A stretch of DNA of 64,000 nucleotides from Luscinia megarhynchos (taxonomy: Eukaryota; Chordata; Aves; Passeriformes; Turdidae), in NCBI GenBank assembly GCA_034336665.1, contig CM067568.1, forward strand, positions 15,285,983 to 15,349,982, given 5' to 3'. Position numbers and translations under genes: made by a program. Positions within the stretch are counted from its first letter, which is position 1; every line of letters starts with the position of its first letter. The notes under the pieces are model-generated. The model was not told where the DNA came from, did not search any database, and worked only from the letters and a program-made list of their open reading frames with translations. Below are positions 49,401 through 60,500 of the stretch, one piece after another.

Positions 49401-50077
49401 AATGGGGGTCAGCCTTTTTATTTTCAAAGGGGGCAGAGCTGGAATGCTCCCTGGCACACCACCAAAAAGGAAATATCTGCTTAAATATTTGACGGGAAGA
49501 GAAAAAAAGAGAAGAGAGGAAACAATGCAAAGGGGGATGGGGAGAGGGAATTTTCATTTCATGCAGAGGAAAAGGGCTGCCTGGCAAATGAAGCCACAGC
49601 TCACCTCTGCTGGGCTGTACTGAGCTTCACCTTCATGAAGTGAGCACCTTTTCCTTACACCACTCCACTTATTTTTCTCCATCCTAGCTTTCAAAGGACT
49701 AAAGGACTTTTCCTAATTGAGGAAAACTGAACAAAAAGCCACTGAGCACCACATCCCTCAGCTAGACATGTGTGTTTACCTAAGACACACTTATCTTTTT
49801 TCCTGTGGTAGGTCAAGGCTTACAAGCACTTGAACCCACCTGACAATATCCAGATCACATTAAGCAGCACTTCAGAGAAAAAATAAAGCAAAACAAAACA
49901 AAAAACCCCAAACTTTCTGGAAAAGTTTTAGAAAGATAAATGGAATTTTGAAAAAAATAAAATTGCAGGGAATAAAAAAGAAATTCTTCAGAGCTAAAGG
50001 GTAAGGCAATATTTGATAAGGCAAGTGATCAAAGTAGAATTTGGCTGACAGCATCCAACCATCATTATTTATGTGAA
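46441..50077. other. Non-coding DNA, about 3.6 kb
   Basis: No supportable gene. The minus-strand frame at 46938-47489 (183 codons) has no known domain and is opposed by open plus-strand frames. A purine-rich patch at 49490-49550 includes GGGGGATGGGGAGAGGG, one G run short of a standard quadruplex. Confidence 0.5.
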
Positions 50078-50143
50078 AGCCATAAAAATCATGGAACTGT
50101 TTGGATTAGGGAGGTCAAAGATCATCTAGTTCCAAACCCTCTG

Positions 50144-50341
50144 TCACAAACAAGGACACCTTCCAACCAGGTTGCTGTAAGTCCTTTCCATCCTGGCTTT
50201 CAACACTTCCAGGGATGAGGCATCCACAGCTTCTCTGGGCAACCTGTTCCAGTGCCTCACCACCCTCATTGCAAAGAATTTCTTCCTAATATCTGATTTA
50301 AATCTACCCTCTTTCAGTTTAAAACCTTTACCCCTCATCAT
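50144..50341 (-). pseudogene. CR1 ORF2 C-terminal remnant
   Basis: This short surviving frame includes RKKFFAMRVVRHWNRLPREA, typical of the extreme C-terminus of the CR1 ORF2 protein (endonuclease plus reverse transcriptase). The upstream part of the frame is lost to frameshifts within the same element. It has no function of its own. Confidence 0.85.
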
Positions 50342-50647
50342 GCTCCCTGATAAGTTCCTCCCCTTTCCTGCAGATCTCCTTTTGTATTGGAAGGTTGCTA
50401 TGAAGTTTCCCCAGAGGCTTATCTTTCCTTCTCCAGGCTAACTAACCCCAACCCTCCTGAACTCTGTCATCAGAGGAGAGGGGCTACAGCACTCTGGTCA
50501 CCTTCACTGCCTCCTCTGGACTCACTTCAACAGGTCCATGTCTTTCTTACATTGGGACCTGAGAGCTGAGCACAGTGCTTGGGTTCTGACTCATGAGAGT
50601 AGAGCAGAGAGGGGAATAACCTCCCCTGACCTGCTGGCCACAGTTCT

Positions 50648-50863
50648 TTAAATGGAGCCCAGGATGCGGTTGGCTTTCTTGGCCGGAAGCACATATGGCC
50701 AGCTCATGTCCAGTTTTTCATCCAGCAGCACTCCCAAGTCCTCCTCTGCAGGGCTGCTCACAATCCACTCACTGCCTGCCCTGCACATCTGGCACTGCCC
50801 TGATCCAGATGCAGAATCTTGGGCTTGGCCTGGCTGAACTTCATGAGGTTCACATAAGCCCAC
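50648..50863 (-). pseudogene. CR1 ORF2 reverse-transcriptase remnant
   Basis: The frame includes [19 protein letters not shown], followed shortly by [10 protein letters not shown]. This is the conserved tail region of the CR1 reverse-transcriptase domain, after the catalytic motifs, which are themselves absent. It belongs with the remnant at 50144-50341 and is separated from it by frame breaks. Confidence 0.85.
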
Positions 50864-50944
50864 ATCTCTAATCTCTCAAGGTGTCTCTGGAGGGCTTCCC
50901 TTCCTCCTAAAATATCAGTAGATGACAGATTGGTGTCATCAAGA

Positions 50945-52703
50945 ATGACAAGAATGGCAGTCCAACTTTTCTGTTCTCTCTGCTGTACATCATCTGATCG
51001 ACTAGCACCATAAAATCCTTTTACTCAGGTCATGCCTGAATAGAAAGCCACCCCTGAGCACCCAACACCATTTTCTTCAGTACCTGCTGATTCCATGGCA
51101 GCCAAGGAACTCCAGGAACTCTCCAGGGCTCAGGGGGTAGAGATACAGCAAAGTGAAAATCCAAAGTTAAAATTGCAAACAGTCAGACTAGAGTTCAAAA
51201 AAAGACAGTATTCTGTTCCTATTCTTTGAGGGCTAATGTGCAGTTTAACTTTTAAACAGAAGATGTGGGGAGACTGTCTCAAATCCTCCAGTTTGGCTTC
51301 TCCTCTCTATTACACCACTGCAAACATGCATATATTTTGTGGCCCCATAAAATCCTTACATTCACTCAGGTCACTGCAGGTTTAGTTTTACAGTGTTGGA
51401 GGCTCCAAACAGGACTGATCATAAACAGCTGCTTCTGTTTTTAACTAAGAGGGGAATCTTTTTGGTTTATTGCTCTTGTGGCCACTGAGTACTAGCACTG
51501 GAAAGCTAGTCATCCAAGTTGCCTTGGACCTATTTCTCAAAATATGTTGGGTTGGGGTTTTTTTTTCAGTACATGTTTGTTTACCAGTGTGGCTCCAGAT
51601 TGTTGGCTAAGATCTGTAGACCCCTGGTGTAGCTACAGGAAATATTTCTAAAGTGTTCCTTTTCTGAGAAGTCTGCAGCTTAAATAACCAGTCTCTTTCC
51701 ATGAGGCTCATGCAACCAGCAAGTTGCACTAAAGTGGCTTCTCTCTTGTTCCCCTCCTCCCCACCCCTCTGTCCTCTTGAGCCATAATTTGGTGGTAGAG
51801 AAGGTGTCCCCTCTATAGGTGTTGGTAGCAAGGAGAATTTCATGTGGTGCATAGTGCAAGTCAAACCTTCTCCTTTGCAGCTCTTGAGCTGTTTCACTTG
51901 GATCTTCCATTTGTTACTTCCTGTATATTATTTTTTCCTCCAGCAGTAGATGTGACAGGCTGTCTGCCTGTGCTTGTGCTTCACAGATCAGACAGGAACC
52001 TCCTAATTGACAAGAGGAAGAGCTGGAAATTCTGGGGGTGGCCACAGCTGGCAAAGTTCACACATTCACTGATAAGCTCTCCAGGAAAATGTACCCTACA
52101 GCTTGTTCTGGCCTGAAATTTGCCAGGTACTACTGAGTCTTCTGCATCCCTTCATCCTTGACCAGATTTTCAGGAGAGCTCAGTGCACTGAGATGCAACA
52201 TTTGTGGTTTCATAAAAGGATCCTTTGGAAATCTGGCATGTAGTTTGTTGCAAAGATGGACTCTCTTGGAAATCTGATCTTAACAATTGTGAAAAACTCT
52301 GGAAAAATTACTTATTTTGACACAAAGTGTAGATTTTGCAGATCCTGCAAGCTCCAGTGCAGCACTTTCACTGAGGCCTGTGCTCTTCAAGGTGATGAAG
52401 AAACCTCAAAATATCCTTTTTGTTGTCATCCAGAGCTGTAGGGGTTCCATGTACAGAACTGTATCAAAACCAAGAGGTTCCAGTCCTAACTCAGCTGAAC
52501 TTTCAAAGCTGCTTGGAAACCAAATTCACATTAAACTTTATGGGAACTGGACATCCAAATTCCCTAGGTGGCTTTGCAAAACACAGCTGTAACTAATTGC
52601 TGTGCAGAAAGGTTTGGGGGGGAAGATTTTGATCTAGAAGAGGAGAGAGATATTTCAATGCCAAAAAAGCTTTTGCAATAGATTCTCACATGGAATCCAC
52701 ACG
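50945..52703. other. Non-coding DNA, nothing recognised
   Basis: Unique sequence beyond the CR1 truncation edge. CCCCTGAGCACCCAACACCA at 51051-51070 is faintly CR1-like, but the intervening 100 bases do not match, so I end the element earlier. No gene supported. Confidence 0.45.
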
Positions 52704-52750
52704 GCCAATTCTGACCTATCTCGTCAATGAAGTAAATGGAGTCATTTTGT
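52704..52750. repeat. Possible ancient amniote repeat, weak
   Basis: GCCAATTCTGACCTATCTCG then TCAATGAAGTAAATGGAGTC recalls the GCAAATTCTGATCTCA and CATTGAAGTCAATGGAGTTA ends of an old amniote repeat. The match is short and uncertain. Confidence 0.3.
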
Positions 52751-53147
52751 AATACCTAATCCTCTCTCTGTAACTCTTCATGCACCTGCAGAGGTTATAA
52801 ACTAAATGGGAGAAGGAATTTGTTTTGCTGAGTTTCTAGTAATCCCTGCCGCTGCAAACTCTGGGGCTGAAAGGTTGAATAAATCAAAACGACTGATGAA
52901 CAATTCACGCCCAACTCATTCCCATTGAAGAAATTGTCACATTCCATCAGTGAGGCTGGTAAAATCTGTGACCATCTCAACCCTTATCAAGCCTTAATTT
53001 CTTCTTCCTGTTTTGGCAATAATTTAACGTTAAAGGTCACAGAGTGAAATGCTCAGTCAGGAAGCTGAGGAGTTCTGATTTAATAACAACATTATTTAGC
53101 CCCACGAAGCCCCACTTGGTATTTTCACCTCCTTTGTTCCTTTTCAA
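52751..53147. other. Non-coding DNA, nothing recognised
   Basis: Unique sequence of about 400 bases. No gene or repeat is visible. Confidence 0.5.
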
Positions 53148-53220
53148 GACCATGATCCATCTTCCACAGAAGACAATGGGAGCATTTCCACTGAATTTAA
53201 TGAGACTTGGATCAGGCCTA
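53148..53220 (+). repeat. Ancient amniote repeat, GGATCAGGCCT type
   Basis: GACCATGATCCATCTTCCAC, AGAAGACAATGGGAGCATTT, CCACTGAATTTAATGAGAC and TTGGATCAGGCCT match a widespread old repeat with GATCCTGATCC, AAGTCAATGGGAG, CATTGACTTCAATGGGA and TGGATCAGGCCC in that order. The ends are inverted relative to each other, which suggests descent from an inverted-repeat transposon. It shares its right end with the copy at 43811-43859. Confidence 0.55.
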
Positions 53221-53502
53221 AATGTCAGTATTACTCTATTAATATTTATGCAGTTGGAAGTATGTCAGAAAATATACAGGATGTGCAGAGTGGCTGAGTG
53301 AGCGATGAGAATCATAAATTTTCCTGACAGTCACTTCTTCACAAATCCTTAACATTTCTAATCTAACCATGGCAGTAATAAACTAGCAGGATTCTAACCT
53401 TCTCCTCTTACTGTACAAACCTTTCTCCCACTGTAATCTGTCTGAGTTGGCTCCAGAGTGGAAAAATCATCTGCATTGCAACTCCCTATCTAGCTCATGT
53501 CT
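53221..53502. other. Non-coding DNA, nothing recognised
   Basis: Short unique stretch. No gene or repeat is visible. Confidence 0.5.
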
Positions 53503-53532
53503 AGTCTCTCTTTCTCTCTCACACACACACAT
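53503..53532 (+). repeat. Compound (CT)n/(CA)n microsatellite
   Basis: TCTCTCTTTCTCTCTC runs directly into ACACACACACAT. It is short and imperfect, so probably of low variability. Confidence 0.8.
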
Positions 53533-54427
53533 AAGAAATTGAAACTGTTATTTCAGAAGTTGCCCATTAAGTGGTCAAAATTAAGAGGCTCTCAAAACCG
53601 ACAAGCTGCATGATTTACTGCGTTTGAAGATCCTTAGCTTAGCAATCTTCCCAGCCTCCAAGGCTGAGGACCCAAACCTGTTACTGCAAGGCTCCCACAA
53701 ACATGACAAGTGGCAACTGCTCTGAGAAGGTTTCTCCAGGCTGTTTTCCCGGGTGCTTCCTCTCAGCGGTGTGGCAAGAAGCGGAGCCTGCTGGCTTGCC
53801 ACGGGAATGCCTGTCACTGCAGGGTGTGTGGCAACCGCAGCGGTCAGACCCTCTTCACACGGCCACTCCAACCTCCCTGGTGCTGCAGAAGTGATGGGCA
53901 AAACAGCCCCAGAGGCCTGGAGTTCCTGCTTCCCTTGAATAAGTCTCCAGACGGTCGGATTCCTCCCTGCCTCACCGCCCCTTCCCAGCGAGCAGAGCTT
54001 GCCTGAGTGGGTGGAGGAATGCGGGCGAGCTCGCAGCATAAAAGTCAACTGACCACCAGAGCTGTAGAGTAAGGTCACTGGGGAAAAACACTCAGTGAAG
54101 AATGTGGCTGAGCTATGCCCCAGCTATGCAGGAGGAGGCTTTGTCTCCTTTGGCATGCTGAGCCCCACCAGGGCCACAGACAGGATGGCACTGAGAAACA
54201 GGCAGGAGCTGCTCCAAAGGGACGGCCATATATATTTGCAGGACATCACCTCCTAACTCTGCTTAGCTACCTAGAACTGGAGTGCAGCGAGAAAACACGG
54301 AAATTATGTACAAATTAGGTAGGTAGGACATAAAAAGGTAGTTTTGTGGTACTCTTGGAGACACACTGCTTCCAGCAACCAGATTAACTCATTGCAGATT
54401 AAGAAATACACTTCAAGCTCAGAGGCT
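53533..54427. other. Non-coding DNA with a mild CpG cluster
   Basis: Positions 53750-54010 hold about 14 CpG dinucleotides by hand count. The minus-strand frame at 53581-54078 (165 codons) crosses this patch and has no recognisable domain. No gene supported. Confidence 0.45.
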
Positions 54428-54520
54428 AAGTCACAGCATGGCTGAGGTGGAAAGGGACCTTTTGAGGGCATCAATCTCAATCTGCTCAAGCAGAGTTACC
54501 TGGAGCAGGTTGCCCAGAAC
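54428..54520 (-). mobile_element. CR1 LINE 3'-end fragment
   Basis: GTCACAGCATGGCTGAGGTG, GAAAGGGACCTTTTGAGGGC, CTGCTCAAGCAGAGTTACC and TGGAGCAGGTTGCCCAGAAC match the reverse complement of the last about 90 bases of CR1. The consensus there reads ATCACAGAATGGTTTGGGTT, GGAAGGGACC, CTGCTCAAGCAGGGTCACC and AGAGCAGGTTGCCCAG. It is a very short 5'-truncated copy in the same orientation as the longer CR1 4 kb upstream. Confidence 0.8.
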
Positions 54521-57500
54521 AATACAGTGAACTTCCAGAGAAAGCTGTGCCAGGTGAGCGGCTTCTTTTGTATCTGAGTGCTGATCTGTTCCTGGGGACA
54601 GCATCTTCTGCTCCCATGAAGCCAGCTTCCAATTCTCAGTTTGAGCCTATCAATCCAAAACCTCAAATCTGAAGGATCCGTTCCTCGAGGGACATTTTTG
54701 TCAGTGCAAACACGACACTTCTGACCATTCCTCGTGTTGCTAAACAGCAGAGTATGCGAAATCAAAACCTAAGCATTGAGGCTGAAATTTTCATCAAGTC
54801 GTAAAAGATTTCAGACACCAAAAGTCCTGACGCGCTGGGCAGCTCGCACCAGTACCTTTGAACTTCCCACAAAACCAGCTTTTGCAACGTTACTTTTAAT
54901 TTCTGAAAATATAACAGAGCAATCAGCTCCACAGTGCCTTCGAATCAGTGTTTTATCACTGGTGATGGGTGAAAGGGCAGGAAGCAGAGGGACAGGATGG
55001 AATTTTGAGCATGATCCAAGTGCTGCCAGGACACAGGGGAGGGACACTTTCGGAAAAAAGAGAAGCTTTGCCATGGGGGAAGTGGACTGCCTTGCCTCTG
55101 TATCCTGTGGATCCAAACTTCCCCCTGAGCGTGACATCTCTTATGAAAATATGCCTGCAGACTTCTCCAAACTGCTTCCCGCTCCACTCTGGCAGAAGGG
55201 CCAGCTCTTGACAGCCTGAGATTTTAACAAAAAATAGGTTTAGCCCTGCCACTCAAGCCGTGTGAGTGCAGTGGAAACGAGGGAAGAATCATGCCTAATA
55301 TTGCATTTTGGCTGGAGATTTCCTGTGGAAATCTTTGACACGAAGAAAATAAAGTGCTTGATGAGATATGTCACAGAAAGTATCAGCTATCCTGATTGCT
55401 TGAAACTGAAGATTCAAATAATGGCAAAAAACCCCACAATGGTTCATATCATCTGGGCGTGAAGTGTTTCCTTCTTTCCTCTACAAAGCCAGCATATCCT
55501 TTAGGAGAAGGATCTCAGACTAGTCTCCCTCACTCTAGATCTCTTAAAATATACTGGTGCTTCACAAAAGCAGTTTTTTGGTCTTTTTCCTCTCTTTTTT
55601 TCCTTCACATGGAAAATTGACGTTTTATGGATCTCACTTTGGAGATTCTTACAAGGGCTTGACTCAGAAAGCATAAAAAGCCCTTTAGCAGTCTTGGCTA
55701 AAACTAATTCAAATTTTGGCATGTGCTTATGTGATTTGGGTTAGTATTTCAGGTACTAGAAAGAGTTTATCATTTATGAACCCACAAAGTCCTTGTCAGG
55801 CCTGAAATTGTAGTGAAACTTCAAATTTGAGGAGTTTTGGCCCAGTTTTCAAACTTGCACTGAGACAAACTCAACATTTACAATCACTCTGGGCCACCAG
55901 TAGCTCTTTCAGGCACTTTTTTTTTGGTTTTTTTTTGTTAGGAAACATAACATTCTAGGAATTTAAACAAAGGTAGTGTATCAGCAAATGAGTCTCACAC
56001 AGCGTGATCTCATCTCCCAGCCATGCAACATTTGGGAACAGGAGTGAAGCTTGTTGCTCTTTAGCAATAAGCAAAGCAGACAATAGTTAAAATACCCATA
56101 CCGTTTAAAACACAAATGTATCTTCTCAAACCTGCCACCTCCCTGCCTTTCCCTCCCCACAGAAGATAAAAGTGGACTATTTGTCATCTAATAAAAGCAA
56201 AGCAGAAGGAAGTACTTGGGCAATCATTTTTGATTTAAGCATGGAGGCAAATACTCAGCACTTAATTTTTCAAACATTAACTCGATGAGAGTATCACCAG
56301 GATCATCATAAGCTCAATCACAGTCTGGACAAGATTTTGGGGAGTTCTTAGAAGGGCAGCTGGAGCCACATGGCCCCAAGGACTCTTGATCAGGAAGAGG
56401 AAGGAAGTTCAAAGCCCTCCAGGCGGGATGCACACCAAGAGTGTGAGCTGGTGATCCAGTTTCACTCATCAGCCTGCATTTGATGTTTTAAACCTTTCAG
56501 AAACCTTTCAGACTAGGGATTGTCTCTTACTGTGTATGAGATGCAAAGCATCCAAGAATAAGGGGATTCTGATCTCTGGGCATCAAAGATTTATTGCAAT
56601 ACCAGACAAAAAAAAACAAACAAAGTTTTACTGCTTTTTCTGAGACTCTGCTTCCATTTGAGACTTGATCTGGGATAGGCAGAGGTTCAGGGAAATAACA
56701 CAAAAAAGAAAAAAATTAAAGCAGAAGATCTAATGAAACATGGTGTCCTTGGTATGCTTGCTGAAGCCAGTAAGCTTTTCCTGTGGGTTTTTTCCTAACA
56801 TCTTCTCTCTATGATTTTTCGTGTCTGAGTACATTCTGAGATTAATGCCCATGCATGGGAAATGTCTCCTCACCAGCTCTAAATTTCATTATATCTGCAG
56901 AAATTGGATTATCTTTGAAACCTCTACTCCCTTCACAATTAGGATGGAACCAGCTGAAGAGTCCTCAGGAAGGAGATAGAGGAGCAAGCAGGATCACGAG
57001 GTCATACAGAATACACATTCACATTAAACTCATTTCCTTAGAAAACTGGCTAGTAAAAACATGGAAAATACTTTCTCAGGCCTTGGATGCTGGAATTAGA
57101 TCTGCCCTGCTTGCCTACATCCACCACCCAAAGTGACAGGGTTATGAACATGCCCACTAATGCACATTGCTGTGAGCTGTGCCTGGTTATCTCCTTCAGA
57201 AGGGGGATCAGGCCCTTGATCAAAAAGCTGAAGTAGATGTAGAAAACAGAGTGGCCTTGCTGAGTTAAAGTTTATCTAACTGGGTATCTTGTCTCTAGCA
57301 GTGGCCACAAAAGGAGGAATAAAGTTCAGCAGACATATTTGGTACTTTTCTCCAGTGTTCACTTCCAATAATATTTATTCAGCAACTTCTTAAGAATGAC
57401 ATTGCTACACGTACAGCAATCTCCACAGGTTTCTCTTCAATGAGCTTATGTTGACTTGTAATTCAGAGAAGTTTGCTGTGATATGAAGTTTTGCTGTGTT

Positions 57501-60500
57501 TCCTGAAGACATGGGCCAGTTTGAAACACAGCTTTTCAGCTTGCTCACTTCTGAAGCCTTGGCATGCAACATCCCAAAATATTCCTCCTCTCCTGCAATA
57601 TACCACAGGAGAAAAGCCTCAGAGACAGCACAGAGCAGAGCAGCCTTAACAACCCTCCAGCTGGACTGGACTAGACAGCATTAAACCTACACAGCCTTTC
57701 AAACACTTGACAATCAAAGATGTGAATAGGTGCTGCCCTTCTGCATTTAAATTCTCTCCCTGGATTAGCCAAACTGAAGGATTTTCATCCCAGTGCAGCC
57801 TGCACCTACAGCTGTTGAAGCAGCGACTCCCGCTGTACTTCAACTCGCGTAACCAAGCCTAAACCTCTGGAGGGGACACCTGGCTGTGATTCAGCCACAA
57901 AGCAGACACGGGCTCTGAGCACCTACACTTGCTTGCTGCTTGTTTTCCACAAGCTCTCCCCAGACAGGCTCTGACCCAGTCCCACAGAGGCAGCGGCTCC
58001 AGGAGCTGGATGGAGCCCAGCGCCTGCCGGAGTGAAATGCTATCCATGTCTCAGCCCAGGCCCCCTGCCCCTGCAGCGCAGAGCCACCCTGACTTCTGCA
58101 TTCCCCCCAGCTTAGCAGGATGGCCAGCCCTGCCCTGGCACAAAGCAAGCTGCTCAAACCCAATGTCACCATTCAGGCAGGGCAGGATTGCCACCGCCCC
58201 CTGGCACCCTGACCTCGCCCTCCCAGCCAGCCGCAAGAGCATGCCACATCTTGTGCCCACATTTTCTTTCCTAAGGAAGCCCTCAGGGGCTTCTCTGGCA
58301 CAGCTCACACTGGTAGTGAACAGCTCCCTTTGGCTTCCATGTTTACATCCTTGTGGTTGTTAATTTGAGAGAAGCCTTTTATTTTAGACACACACACACC
58401 CCAACTCCCTCTGCAGGGGGGGGAAAATGTGACCTTTAAGATTGTTTATACCAATCAACAAGAAGCCCTCATGCTGCCGGATTCCAAGAAACACGAGACC
58501 GTCCTGGAGCTTGGGAGAGGGAGGGGAGCACGGGCAGGAGAGGGAGCAATCAAGGTCAGGAGTTCACAGACAGGATAAAGCAGAAGGCAGGAGGAGCAGG
58601 AGAAGAGGCAGGGAGGCAAGGCTGGCAGCTCCATCCACCGTGTGCGGCACGGCCAGCATCCCAGGGCAGGGAGCCCACATCCCAAGGCAATGAGCTGGTT
58701 GGGGTGGCCTTGCAGAATGAGGGTGGCCATCTCTTCCTCAGAAATCCCTCACGGGTCTTCTGCCAGCCTTGCAGCATTTCACTGTGGACCAAGAGTGATC
58801 CGGGACAAGGAGAAATTATTGCAGTCTAGTTTTGTACTCTGGTGCCCGCTGTGATGAATAAAGTGTTTTTGACAAGACAAGGAGAAAGATGAAAATATTT
58901 TCCCACTGCCGAACACAAAAGTAAATAAATAAGTAAACAGACAAGCATTCAAATCCAGGAATTTCCTTTCATTGCCAGCATCAGCCTTCAAGGGAGTAGC
59001 ACCACAAATTTTTTCCTACCACTGTACTGAGCCAAATGAGCAAAGGTTGTGGTTTCAGGGATCCAAACTTCAAGTGTCCTAACAGGCAGAGGAAGCACTG
59101 GACTGGCATGAAACCCACGGGTGCCTTGTACACAAGATGCCTGAACTGACAGAAAGGAGGACTTGCTTCAACTTCAAAGGCAGTAACACCACCGTCTTAG
59201 TAGGTTCAAGGCTGAGTCGCTGAGAGGAGAAAGAAAAAGGGCGAAGCATCAATAAAAACCATGGGAGCACAAATGCAGTGGGACAGACTGAGATGCTGTG
59301 ATACAGCACACCACTTTTGGGCAGCTGGCCCAGCTCAAGGCAGGGGTTTTCGGGACAGAGGTACATTTCTTCCTTTGAGTCCTCTCCTTAAACAACACAT
59401 CACAGTGGTTGTCAAATTCAGCCCCAAGGTATCTGGCGTGAAGTCAGGATTTTGACAATTTCAGTGACTTTTTTGTGGTCAGAGCTCTCTATGATTCTAT
59501 ATAATTACAATTACAGGACTGTGTCTTGTTCTCATTTACACGTATCTTCTCCATTGGGTTACACAATACAACCAGAGGTGGTATTTGGCCTATACATTTT
59601 ATTTTGTATGTTGTCTGCCCAGATTCATTATTTATGACCCATTAGATACATTTGTTTCTCAATTAATAAACCTCAGAAAATATTTTTAATGAAAGACTGT
59701 GGTTTTTTAACAATCATGTCGCTGCTCCTCTAGTAGCACTCCAGGATTAAATAAGACTGTGAGTAGTTGTTAACTAGCAATTGGTTACTGAAACACATGA
59801 GGTTTTTGTCTTCCCATTACTGAGGCTAAAGAAACGATGCTTCTACAACCACATTGATATTGCCCATCTGAGTTCTCATTTCAAGGCACATGCTGAATTT
59901 GAAACCACCACATGGATTTCTCACCCATACCTTCAGCAGCACTGAGCATGCTGTGAAGGAGAAAAGCAGACGGATGTCACAGCTGGCCACGCAGACATCA
60001 AAAGTAATTATCTTTTTTAAAGACAATTGGTTCGTTTTTCTTGGTTTTTTTCTTTTTTTTTCCCCCTTCCCATTCTGTTTTCTTAAGCAGTGCTACCACA
60101 GTTTTTCAGTCAGTTAACACAGGGCTTTGACAGCATCTGGGATTTGTGTGCTAGGACAATTACCCCGTGCAAGCCCTGCACAGCTGCACTGCTGGTGGAG
60201 TGACAAATGTACTTACTTTCCTTGTTTGAACAAACTACCAGAAGCCTGTTTATGAATACGAGCCTGGAGGTAACATTTGTAGGCTAAGGCCAGTCATGTA
60301 ACCTCTGATACTCATGCCCATTCCTCTGCCAACATGCTGTCTGCAATCTGAAAGATGCTTCTGTTCTATTCCTACATTGTCTCATCAATGGAAGAGATTT
60401 GCAGGAGGGACAGAGCTGGCCTATGAAGCCAGCTCTTCTGTGGGTCCTGTTTCCAATATAAGCCCTTGGTTTAGGTTATTGTTCCTCCTTTTTCCTCTTC

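Larger units (their letters stand above)
50078..50944 (-). mobile_element. CR1 LINE, 5'-truncated
   Basis: A non-LTR retrotransposon of the avian CR1 family lies with its sense strand on minus. Its 3' end is at about 50078 (ATCATGGAACTGTTTGGAT) and its truncated 5' edge near 50944 (GATTGGTGTCATCAAGAATG). Signature blocks in order include AGATCATCTAGTTCCAAACC, CACTTCCAGGGATGAGGCAT, GGGCAACCTGTTCCAGTGCC, AAGAATTTCTTCCTAATATC and ACCTGCTGGCCACAGTTCTT. About 870 bases cover the C-terminal part of ORF2 and the 3' UTR. Frameshifts and stops break the frame, so it is not mobile. 5' truncation is normal for CR1, which primes from its 3' end. Confidence 0.95.

Noticed and set aside
51051..51070. Extension of the CR1 element beyond 50944
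   Set aside because: Only a short CR1-like word after about 100 unmatched bases, too weak to move the boundary.
53581..54078. 165-codon minus-strand frame across a mild CpG cluster
   Set aside because: Low-complexity Ser/Ala/Gly/Leu content, no known motif, and overlapped by plus-strand frames.
57203..57215. GGGGATCAGGCCC as a third copy of the GGATCAGGCC ancient repeat
   Set aside because: The 13 bases match, but no CAATGGGA core or second arm adjoins.
59490..59500. TATGATTCTAT as a CR1 3' end
   Set aside because: Only one tail-like unit, and the sequence before it does not match CR1.
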